Assembly (NCBI GenBank): GCA_948844705.1
Contig: CAQNVT010000150.1
Location: 1-5,419 of the forward strand
DNA: 5,419 nt
Reading direction: 5' to 3'
Origin: an uncultured Dorea sp.
GTDB taxonomy: Bacteria > Bacillota > Clostridia > Lachnospirales > Lachnospiraceae
The notes under the pieces are model-generated. The model was not told where the DNA came from, did not search any database, and saw only the letters and a program-made list of their open reading frames with translations. Shown here piece after piece: positions 1 to 5,419 of the stretch (position 1 is the stretch's first letter; each line of letters begins with the position of its first letter). A program made the position numbers and the translations under genes.

Positions 1-2
1 AT

Positions 3-73
3 ATCATCGCCAATTTCGGCGTCGAAGGCCTTGCCGTGGCTACGCTGATGGCGGGGTTGATATTGATCTTGAT
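3..73 (+). pseudogene. SulP-family anion permease, internal fragment
   Basis: Reading from base 3 gives about 23 residues, IIANFGVEGLAVATLMAGLI followed by LIL, after which the frame runs into unrelated sequence and stops at TAG (99-101). The glycine- and alanine-rich hydrophobic stretch with the VATLMAG core resembles, from memory, a transmembrane segment in the N-terminal half of SulP (SLC26-like) sulfate/dicarboxylate permeases such as E. coli DauA, where a similar 'FG-x-x-GL-x-VATL-x-x-G-x-x-LILMG' pattern is found. The match breaks off exactly where the neighbouring peptidase frame becomes recognisable. Only a small internal piece is present, without the rest of the membrane domain or the STAS domain. 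The assignment rests on a short pattern, and the fragment may belong to another locus if the contig is chimeric. Confidence 0.55.
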
Positions 74-74
74 T
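66..74. other. Junction between SulP fragment and peptidase fragment
   Basis: Left of this point the recognisable coding frame is that starting at base 3 (SulP-like); right of it, the frame starting at base 2 (M24 peptidase, from LDYQCGTGHG onward). The bases CTTGAT at 68-73 fit both sides: a permease continuing ...ATC-TTG-AT(G), and a peptidase reading (G)-CTT-GAT-TAC. That is consistent with a short-homology join. No inverted repeat, direct repeat or mobile-element end is visible. The join may be biological (deletion or inversion) or an assembly artefact. Confidence 0.5.
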
Positions 75-478
75 ACCAGTGCGGCACCGGCCACGGCGTA
101 GGGTATCTCGGAAATGTTCACGAGGCTCCTACCGGCTTCCGCTGGTATGTCGTTCCAAGCAAGAACGAGCACCATCAGCTGGAGGAGGGCATGGTCATCA
201 CTGACGAGCCCGGAATCTATGAGGACGGAAAATTCGGCATCCGCATCGAAAACGAATTCGTCGTAAAGAAAGGCGTGAAAAATAAATACGGACAGTTCAT
301 GCACTTTGAGACGATCACCTTCGCTCCCATCGACCTGGACGGAATCGATCCCGAGGAAATGAGCCGTGATGAAAGAGAATGGCTCAACCAGTACCATAAG
401 GATGTATATGAAAAGATCGGTCCCCGCCTGACGGAGGAAGAAAGAGAATGGCTTAAAGAATATACGAGAGAGATTTAA
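68..478 (+). CDS. Xaa-Pro aminopeptidase (M24B, aminopeptidase P), C-terminal fragment
   Basis: This is the C-terminal ~136 residues of a cytosolic metallo-aminopeptidase that removes N-terminal residues preceding proline. The M24 'pita-bread' motifs seen are GTGHGVGY (metal-site His at 92-94), NVHEAP, TDEPGIYE (metal ligand Glu at 206-208) and FGIRIENE (Glu at 248-250). These give three of the five expected metal ligands; the two upstream Asp ligands are missing with the N-terminal part. After the catalytic fold comes a tail (MHFETITFAPIDLDGIDPEE... to the stop) that fits the extra C-terminal domain of long, ~590-residue aminopeptidase P proteins. The frame stays open to base 2, but residues encoded before about base 68 do not resemble the family, so no real start exists here. 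The gene ends in TAA just before a hairpin terminator. As it stands it cannot make a working enzyme. Family assignment is firm; whether it is a true pseudogene or a chimeric assembly is open. Confidence 0.9.
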   Translation, partial: LDYQCGTGHGVGYLGNVHEAPTGFRWYVVPSKNEHHQLEEGMVITDEPGIYEDGKFGIRIENEFVVKKGVKNKYGQFMHFETITFAPIDLDGIDPEEMSRDEREWLNQYHKDVYEKIGPRLTEEEREWLKEYTREI

Positions 479-482
479 TGTT

Positions 483-526
483 AAAACGCCTGCCTGGAAA
501 TCCAATACCAGGCAGACGTTTTATTT
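483..526 (+). terminator. Intrinsic terminator between convergent genes
   Basis: The left arm AAAACGCCTGCCTGG (483-497) pairs with the right arm CCAGGCAGACGTTTT (508-522) around a 10-base loop, with a single C-A mismatch (489/516). On the plus strand the hairpin is followed by a T-rich tail (519-526) and starts five bases after the peptidase stop. It also lies 30 bases beyond the stop of the minus-strand amidohydrolase. Read on that strand the arm ends in TTTT but the following bases are AACATTAAA, so termination in that direction is probably weaker. No other terminator is seen for the minus-strand unit. Confidence 0.88.
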
Positions 527-555
527 GAATCACTGTTCAGAATCCATGTCCTTAT

Positions 556-1794
556 TTACATATTCATATTCTTTGTCCCCACATACCTGATGCCGTCTTC
601 AAATACTCTCTTTCCATCCATCGTCACAAGCTTCACATCATTCAGGCACATTATATCTTTGCTGAGGTCACCGCCCACAACCAGAATATCTGCGTCCAGG
701 CCTTCCTTTATAAGTCCGCGCTCATCTTCCACGCCGAGCACCTTCGCCGGGTTTTCCGTGGCGGTCTGGATCGCCTGAACCGGAGTAATGCCGTATTCTA
801 CCATATATTGCAGCTCTCTCGGAAGCGGCAGAAGCGGCGACTGGTACATAACCATATCGGTTCCCGCGATCACGGTCACTCCGGTATCGTAAAATTCCTT
901 AAAATGATCCCGGTACGCCTTATACGCCGGCTCAAAGTACTGGTAATCCTTCATCTCTTTCTGCATGACCGGATCATTTACCGGCGCCCCGGCATGTTTT
1001 TCCAGATTTTCCTTACAAATATCATAGAGCAGGGTATAGGCCATAATCGTCGGCGTCCAGGCAATACCCTTTGCCGCCATCTGCTTTGCATGGTCAACCG
1101 TCATGAAGGTAGCATGCTCGATCGTATCGAAGCCCGCGTCGATACACATTTGAATCCCCGGGTTGGTTCCTGCGTGCACTCCGCATTTGATTCCTCTCCG
1201 ATGGCACTCATCCACTGCCGCGTCGAGCTCTTCTTGCGTAAGCTCCGGGATGTGGCTTCTGTGAGTCGTAAGAACCTTTATCCATTCCGCCCCGTCACGG
1301 GCCTGTTTTCTTATTTCCTTTCGTACCTCCCACGGTCCGTCCACCTGCTCTACCTCTTCCCACGCATGGCCTCCGGTCATACAGAGTCCCGTATCCGTAT
1401 GCGTGATCTTCGGGATAACAACAAACCCCTTCTCCGCCGCAAGCTTCAGATTCTTACACACGCCATGAGCAGAAGACATATCCCTTACCGAGGTAATTCC
1501 CCTTTCAAAGGCCGCCTGCGCATGCTGCAAGGCATAGAGCATGATAAGCTGAGGACCGTAATTAAAGCTGTCCGGCTGGGAATACCAGTATCCAAGATGG
1601 GCATGCATATCGCAGAGACCGGGAAGGATCGTTGCCTCCCCGTAGTCCTTAATCTCCTCTTCCGGGAATTCTTTTATAAGCTCTTCCTTTCTGCTTATTT
1701 TTCTAATCTTTCCATCTGTTCCTGTTAAAACTGCCTTATTCGTCAATACAGTTTTCCCGTCGCCTGTAATAAGGTATTTCGCGCTGATAATCAT
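556..1794 (-). CDS. Metal-dependent amidohydrolase, imidazolonepropionase/Xaa-Pro dipeptidase-like
   Basis: This is a 412-residue cytosolic amidohydrolase-superfamily enzyme with no signal peptide. A small N-terminal beta-sandwich region (about 1-55) leads into a TIM barrel and returns at the C-terminus (EGLDADILVVGGD, 365-376). The dinuclear metal set can be read in order: HxH at H64/H66 (LPGLCDMHAHLG), a probable carboxylated Lys at K173 (GAEWIKVLTT), H207 (GVHAG), H227 (TIEHATF) and the catalytic Asp D313 (IAGTDM). The MTGGHAW segment (139-145) is another conserved feature of this branch. Close relatives include imidazolonepropionase-like proteins and Xaa-Pro or Xaa-Arg/Lys dipeptidases, so a peptide or N-acyl amino-acid substrate is plausible but cannot be read from the sequence. 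The stretch after K173 (THRSHIPELTQEEL) is less typical of the 'MATGG' dipeptidases. It is the last gene of the apparent leuA unit, 22 bases after the preceding stop. The start is set by AGGAGG nine bases upstream. Confidence 0.88.
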   Translation of the reverse strand: MIISAKYLITGDGKTVLTNKAVLTGTDGKIRKISRKEELIKEFPEEEIKDYGEATILPGLCDMHAHLGYWYSQPDSFNYGPQLIMLYALQHAQAAFERGITSVRDMSSAHGVCKNLKLAAEKGFVVIPKITHTDTGLCMTGGHAWEEVEQVDGPWEVRKEIRKQARDGAEWIKVLTTHRSHIPELTQEELDAAVDECHRRGIKCGVHAGTNPGIQMCIDAGFDTIEHATFMTVDHAKQMAAKGIAWTPTIMAYTLLYDICKENLEKHAGAPVNDPVMQKEMKDYQYFEPAYKAYRDHFKEFYDTGVTVIAGTDMVMYQSPLLPLPRELQYMVEYGITPVQAIQTATENPAKVLGVEDERGLIKEGLDADILVVGGDLSKDIMCLNDVKLVTMDGKRVFEDGIRYVGTKNMNM

Positions 1795-1803
1795 TCCTTT
1801 ACG

Positions 1804-1809
1804 CCTCCT
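1804..1809 (-). promoter_or_regulatory. Ribosome-binding site of the amidohydrolase gene
   Basis: AGGAGG on the minus strand lies nine bases before the ATG at 1794, within the 22-base gap after the upstream stop. It supports this start and independent translation initiation within a shared transcript. Confidence 0.85.
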
Positions 1810-1816
1810 ACTATTT

Positions 1817-3442
1817 TTACAATTCTTCTATTTTACAGACATGCGCCTTTGTTTTTTTGCTGTAACTGATTCCAACTGCAAGAATTCTCCCTGTATATTT
1901 CTGCTTTTCTCCCAATTTCCCCTGAAAACGCAGTGCATATTTTTTCTCTTTTATCTGCGCAATCGCCTCGTCCGGAGTACCGTCAGTCTTTAGTTCAAGA
2001 ATAAAAGCGTCTGCCCTCTTACACTCCGGGTAAAAGATAAAATCCACAAATCCCTCCCCCGCTTTATCTTCTCTCTCTACACGATATTCATTTCGTGCCG
2101 CCAGATATACCAGATTTACAACTGCGGACAATTCAATCTCACTGTTATAAGAGAAAATAGGGGATTCTGTATCGTGCACATACTTTAGAATCTGCGCCAT
2201 CGTCTCCGTATCACCCTGTAAGGTGGCTTCTAACATCCTTTCCGATTCTTTTGCCAGCCTGTAAACATATCCAAAAGAATCCTTGGAAATCAAAAGCTTC
2301 TCATACTGCTTCATAAGCTCCCTGTTAGGAATATATACCTTCCCGTCCTTATAGGTCAGTAATCCGTACACAAGCATTGCAGAATAAATCTCATCTCTTG
2401 TATTTACCTTCATGGAAGAAGCCGCAAAATTCTCAATTTCCGCTTTCACGCCCTCTCCCGAAATCATCAGAACAAGGTCGTCCCGGACTGCTTCTATATT
2501 ATTACGGATATAATAAAAAATCTCATCATACGGACCGGAGCTTGTCCAATAGCATGCCAGTTCATCATCAAGCAGCGCACATACGACAGACCTTGGATTA
2601 TAGAGCCTCGTCCCTTTTACTGTATAATATCCATCATACCAGCTGCACAGATCCTCTCTCGTGATCTCCGGTGACAAAGTCTCAGCCTGATAAATCTCAA
2701 ACAGTCTGTCAACCTCATGCTCCAAAAATCCAAAGCTCTCACTGAATTTTTTTCTGGTTACCATATCATACTCAACAAACATATTCAATTCTGATCCGCT
2801 GGAATATTTTGCAATGGGGAGCACTCCTGTCATATATACAAGTTCAACGTATGCCTGCCCCTTTAAAAGTGAACGCAAAAACCGCAGATAAGTTTTTTGT
2901 TCTTCTCTACTGATATATGGTAAATGAAAAACCGCATCCCACTCATCTATTACAAAGACAAACTTTTCACCTTTTTTTTGAAACACAAGATTTAACGCAT
3001 CCCACACAGCAATATCGGCATCAAGGAGCACATCCGGATATTGATCGACTAAATCTTTATTAATTCCATCCTGAATCCGGTCTATATACTGCCCATAGAA
3101 CTGACAGTCCTTTGGTTCAACACTAAAATCAATATAGATTAGATTATACTGATTCAAATGACTGCGGTAGTCCGGATTTTCTTCCCCGCTTTTGCTTTTC
3201 GCAACGGAAAGGCCGTCGAACAGTTTACTGCTGTCTGTGGAATTTCCAAAAAACGCAGCAACCATATCCGCCATTACACTTTTTCCAAAACGGCGCGGTC
3301 TTGTAATACAAAAGTATTTATTTGGTTTTCCTAAAGCCGGGATAAGTTCTGTAAGCAAGGCTGATTTATCAACAAAATAAATATCCGAAACCATAGCTTT
3401 ATATCTTTCGTATGGGCTTATACTGTTTAGAAATGTTCCCAT
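1817..3442 (-). CDS. AAA-ATPase-like protein with C-terminal PD-(D/E)XK nuclease-fold domain
   Basis: This 541-residue protein has the usual length and layout of the widespread family that combines an 'AAA-ATPase-like' N-terminal domain with a PD-(D/E)XK (DUF1703-type) C-terminal domain. Visible features are the N-terminal FVDKSALLTELI region (23-34), a P-loop variant TRPRRFGKS (47-55), a Walker B strand ending FVFVIDEWD (161-169), a downstream MTGVLPIAKY segment (204-213), and the family motif WYDGYY...YNPRSVV (268-287). The C-terminal domain shows GFVDF (D467) and ILELK (E483, K485), followed by Q496; these are the nuclease-fold residues, and they appear intact. The biological role of the family is not established; it is often multi-copy and patchily distributed in gut anaerobes. 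No membrane segment or signal peptide is evident. The gene starts 18 bases after leuA stops and ends 22 bases before the amidohydrolase start. Hand-counted rows suggest it is AT-richer in places than its neighbours (17 G+C of 60 in 2941-3000; 21 of 60 in 2101-2160), though uneven (29 of 60 in 2641-2700). That would fit insertion into an older unit. Confidence 0.9.
   Translation of the reverse strand: MGTFLNSISPYERYKAMVSDIYFVDKSALLTELIPALGKPNKYFCITRPRRFGKSVMADMVAAFFGNSTDSSKLFDGLSVAKSKSGEENPDYRSHLNQYNLIYIDFSVEPKDCQFYGQYIDRIQDGINKDLVDQYPDVLLDADIAVWDALNLVFQKKGEKFVFVIDEWDAVFHLPYISREEQKTYLRFLRSLLKGQAYVELVYMTGVLPIAKYSSGSELNMFVEYDMVTRKKFSESFGFLEHEVDRLFEIYQAETLSPEITREDLCSWYDGYYTVKGTRLYNPRSVVCALLDDELACYWTSSGPYDEIFYYIRNNIEAVRDDLVLMISGEGVKAEIENFAASSMKVNTRDEIYSAMLVYGLLTYKDGKVYIPNRELMKQYEKLLISKDSFGYVYRLAKESERMLEATLQGDTETMAQILKYVHDTESPIFSYNSEIELSAVVNLVYLAARNEYRVEREDKAGEGFVDFIFYPECKRADAFILELKTDGTPDEAIAQIKEKKYALRFQGKLGEKQKYTGRILAVGISYSKKTKAHVCKIEEL
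2972..2979 (-). repeat. A8 homopolymer in the ATPase gene
   Basis: On the coding strand the run reads CAA-AAA-AAA-GGT (Q155-K156-K157-G158), which includes the A_AAA_AAA arrangement that can promote slippage. Gaining one A, or a -1 ribosomal shift, leads at once to AGG-TGA. Losing one A leads to a TAA seven codons after the shortened run. Either event truncates the protein before the Walker B strand. No stimulatory hairpin or internal Shine-Dalgarno was identified, so this is only a potential slippage site. Confidence 0.4.
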
Positions 3443-3447
3443 GTATA

Positions 3448-3453
3448 CCTCCT
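3448..3453 (-). promoter_or_regulatory. Ribosome-binding site of the ATPase/nuclease-fold gene
   Basis: The minus strand reads AGGAGGTATAC before the ATG at 3442, giving a near-ideal Shine-Dalgarno with a short spacer. It lies inside the 18-base gap after the leuA stop codon and fixes the start. Confidence 0.88.
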
Positions 3454-3460
3454 GGTTTTC

Positions 3461-5413
3461 TTATTTCTGATTCCTAAACTGCATCGGCGTCATGTCAAAT
3501 GCCTTTTTAAACAAGCGGTTAAAATGCTCCACATTCTGATACCCCACGGTGAGCGCTATATTTTCCACCGTCATACTGCTGCTCTTAAGAAGCGCCCTCG
3601 CCTTTTTCATACGTATCTTCTTCACAAGGTCACCGAAGGTCATTCCGGATTTTTCTTTAATATATTTCGAAATATACGGCTTTGACAGGAAGAAATGCTC
3701 CGCCAGGTCATCCAGGGTAATATCAATATAATTTGCCTGGATATAATTCATGATTTCGATCATCCGCTCGTCCTTGCAGACATCCGCGCTTCCGATCTCC
3801 TCGATCTTATTCACCGCAACAATGAGCGCCTCGATGGAGGATTTGATGATATCCGCATCAATTCCCACACCCCAGAAGGTCCGTCCGTTGCAGACAATGC
3901 CCACATAGGATGCCGCCTTTGCGGACGACCCCTTAGAAAGCGTATGCTCCTCATAATATCTCAGCTCATAGCTGATGTTAAAATACTGTTTGATGGCATT
4001 GCTCACCGCGTCCAGACGGCCGTTTCCGATGGCAGTAATCACCCGGCTGTCCCCGCCGTGATTGATCGTCGCCTCCGCCGTGATTCCGTCAATCTGCTTG
4101 AAATGGCATTCGTCAATGTGGAATACCGGCTTGGTATTAATATAATTATCCGAGAAGATCTGATATACCCATTCCGGATTCAGCTCCTTATGCGCTTTAT
4201 CCGATACGTCCTTTACAAGATATCCTACTTCCTCTCTCATCTCCTGCGGCAGATTAATGCCATGGCTCTGCTTTAAGATATAATTTACGCCGCCCTTACC
4301 GGACTGGCTGTTAATACGGATCACGTCAGAATCATATTTTCTTCCCACATCCTGCGGATCGATCGGAAGATACGGAACCGTCCATTTATCGCACTTCTTC
4401 TCTTCTCTCCAGCTCATCCCCTTTGCGATCGCATCCTGATGAGAACCGGAAAATGCGGTAAATACCAGATCTCCGCCATACGGCTGACGCTCATACACAT
4501 GCATCCTTGTCAGTCTCTCGTAGGTTGCACGGATCTCTGACATATTGGAAAAATCAAGTCCCGGATCTACTCCGTGGGAATACATATTCATCCCCAGGGT
4601 GATAATGTCCACATTGCCTGTCCGCTCACCGTTTCCGAACAGAGTCCCTTCGATGCGGTCCGCACCTGCAAGGATACCGAGCTCTGCCGTCGCCACGCCG
4701 CAGCCTCTGTCATTATGAGGATGCAGGCAGAGGATCACATGATCGCGGTACTTAAGATGCTTATGTACATACTCCAGCTGGGTAGCAAATACATGCGGCA
4801 TCGCATTTTCCACCGTCGTCGGAATATTAATGATCGCCTTGTTATCTGCCGCAGGCTTCCATACGTCAAGTACTGCATTGCATACCTCTACGGCATAATC
4901 AACCTCTGTTCCCGGGAAACTCTCCGGACTGTACTGGAAGGTAAAGTTTCCTTCCGTCTCGGACGCAAGCTTAAGCAACAGCTCCGCTCCGTCAACGGCA
5001 ATCTTTTTAATCTCTTCCTTGCTTTTCTTAAACACCTGCTCCCTCTGTGCAACAGAGGTGGAGTTATACAGATGCACCACCGCATGCGGCGCACCTTTCA
5101 CTGCCTCGAAAGTCTTCTTAATAATATGCTCTCTCGCCTGAGTCAGCACCTGAACCGTCACATCATCCGGGATCATATCCTTCTCGATCAGTGTCCGCAT
5201 AAACTGATATTCCGTTTCGGACGCTGCCGGAAAGCCTACTTCGATCTCCTTAAACCCGATCTTCACAAGCATCTGGAAAAACTCCAGCTTCTCGTCAAGG
5301 CTCATCGGCTCGATCAGCGCCTGGTTTCCGTCCCGAAGATCCACGCTGCACCAGATCGGCGGCTTATCAATGTAATCCTTCTTCTCTTTTAATGATTTTA
5401 AGCTTAAAATCAT
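3461..5413 (-). CDS. leuA: 2-isopropylmalate synthase fused to an AraC-type DNA-binding domain
   Basis: The enzyme part condenses acetyl-CoA with 2-ketoisovalerate, the first committed step of leucine synthesis. Residues 18-540 match the full type 2 (Mycobacterium/yeast-like) enzyme. The catalytic barrel carries CSVDLRDGNQA (D28 metal ligand), YSPESFPGTE, HPHNDRG (H231, H233) and GNGERTGN (260-267). FSGSHQDA includes H325, equivalent to the catalytic His of the M. tuberculosis enzyme, and GRKYDSD and NSQSGKGGV follow. Residues about 425-540 form the leucine-binding regulatory domain, including AIGNGRLDA (461-469), where feedback-resistance changes map in corynebacteria, and WGVGID near its end. 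After a ~10-residue linker, residues 549-650 are a complete AraC/XylS module: first HTH ITLDDLAEHFFLSKPYISKY (565-584), then MTVENIALTVGYQNVEHFNR (614-633) and FKKAF-x-MTP-x-QFR. Ordinary LeuA lacks this ~100-residue tail. The frame is unbroken across the join, so no sequencing frameshift is needed. The start is uncertain: only TGTGGG precedes the ATG in the window, no ribosome-binding site is visible, and relatives have a slightly longer N-terminus, so the gene could begin beyond the edge. It is the first gene seen in the minus-strand unit. Confidence 0.93.
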   Translation of the reverse strand: MILSLKSLKEKKDYIDKPPIWCSVDLRDGNQALIEPMSLDEKLEFFQMLVKIGFKEIEVGFPAASETEYQFMRTLIEKDMIPDDVTVQVLTQAREHIIKKTFEAVKGAPHAVVHLYNSTSVAQREQVFKKSKEEIKKIAVDGAELLLKLASETEGNFTFQYSPESFPGTEVDYAVEVCNAVLDVWKPAADNKAIINIPTTVENAMPHVFATQLEYVHKHLKYRDHVILCLHPHNDRGCGVATAELGILAGADRIEGTLFGNGERTGNVDIITLGMNMYSHGVDPGLDFSNMSEIRATYERLTRMHVYERQPYGGDLVFTAFSGSHQDAIAKGMSWREEKKCDKWTVPYLPIDPQDVGRKYDSDVIRINSQSGKGGVNYILKQSHGINLPQEMREEVGYLVKDVSDKAHKELNPEWVYQIFSDNYINTKPVFHIDECHFKQIDGITAEATINHGGDSRVITAIGNGRLDAVSNAIKQYFNISYELRYYEEHTLSKGSSAKAASYVGIVCNGRTFWGVGIDADIIKSSIEALIVAVNKIEEIGSADVCKDERMIEIMNYIQANYIDITLDDLAEHFFLSKPYISKYIKEKSGMTFGDLVKKIRMKKARALLKSSSMTVENIALTVGYQNVEHFNRLFKKAFDMTPMQFRNQK

Positions 5414-5419
5414 CCCACA

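Noticed and set aside
808..1728. Long plus-strand open frame (306 codons) opposite the amidohydrolase gene.
   Set aside because: It lies antisense to a clearly conserved enzyme, its translation is Arg/His/Leu-rich without any recognisable domain, and no ribosome-binding site was identified for it. It reflects codon bias of the real gene.
3764..3800. Possibility that the AraC domain is a separate gene joined to leuA by a sequencing error.
   Set aside because: The minus-strand frame is continuous, the linker is short and in frame, and no start codon with a ribosome-binding site is seen at the join. A true fusion is the simplest reading, though reads should confirm it.
3695..4276. Plus-strand open frame of 193 codons opposite the LeuA regulatory and HTH region.
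   Set aside because: It is the antisense shadow of the conserved fusion protein and has no domain features.
4888..5094. Small minus-strand open frame inside leuA in another frame.
   Set aside because: It is Arg/Leu-rich out-of-frame sequence overlapping the conserved catalytic region, with no independent support.
4574..5392. Plus-strand open frame of 272 codons opposite leuA.
   Set aside because: It is fully antisense to conserved catalytic-domain sequence, has biased low-complexity composition and matches no family.
5414..5419. Search for a leuA promoter, T-box or leader peptide.
   Set aside because: Only six bases (TGTGGG on the coding strand) precede the start in this window, so nothing about the leader can be judged.

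Overview
The window looks like part of a low-to-mid GC Firmicutes chromosome, most likely gut Clostridia of the Lachnospiraceae type. This is inferred from strong AGGAGG ribosome-binding sites, very tight same-strand gene packing, a type 2 (Mycobacterium/yeast-like) 2-isopropylmalate synthase, a three-domain aminopeptidase P, and an 'AAA-ATPase-like/PD-(D/E)XK' gene of a kind common in these bacteria. No RNA gene, CRISPR array, transposase or phage gene was seen.

Left edge (about 1-530, plus strand): the first ~70 bases encode, in one frame, a membrane stretch typical of SulP anion permeases. From about base 68 a different frame encodes the C-terminal part of an M24B Xaa-Pro aminopeptidase. 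The two fragments meet inside both genes across the short sequence CTTGAT. This is either a rearrangement breakpoint or, quite possibly, an assembly chimera near a contig end. The peptidase fragment ends at 478 and is followed by a strong hairpin terminator (483-526), which lies between convergent genes.

Rest of the window (556-5413, minus strand): three genes form one apparent transcription unit, read from right to left with gaps of only 18 and 22 bases. They are (1) a 650-residue 2-isopropylmalate synthase with an AraC-type DNA-binding domain fused to its C-terminus; (2) a 541-residue AAA-ATPase-like protein with a C-terminal PD-(D/E)XK nuclease-fold domain; (3) a 412-residue metal-dependent amidohydrolase of the imidazolonepropionase/Xaa-Pro dipeptidase-like group.

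The most interesting object is the LeuA-AraC fusion. A complete leucine-biosynthesis enzyme, including its leucine-responsive regulatory domain, is joined directly to a complete two-HTH DNA-binding module. This is the layout of an AraC regulator in which the usual sugar- or arabinose-type sensor has been replaced by a feedback-inhibited enzyme. I infer a possible leucine-sensing 'trigger enzyme' that controls transcription, perhaps of its own operon; its promoter lies outside the window. The roles of the two downstream genes in this unit are not evident. The amidohydrolase could process peptides or amino-acid derivatives, while the ATPase/nuclease-fold gene is more AT-rich in places and may be a later insertion into the unit.
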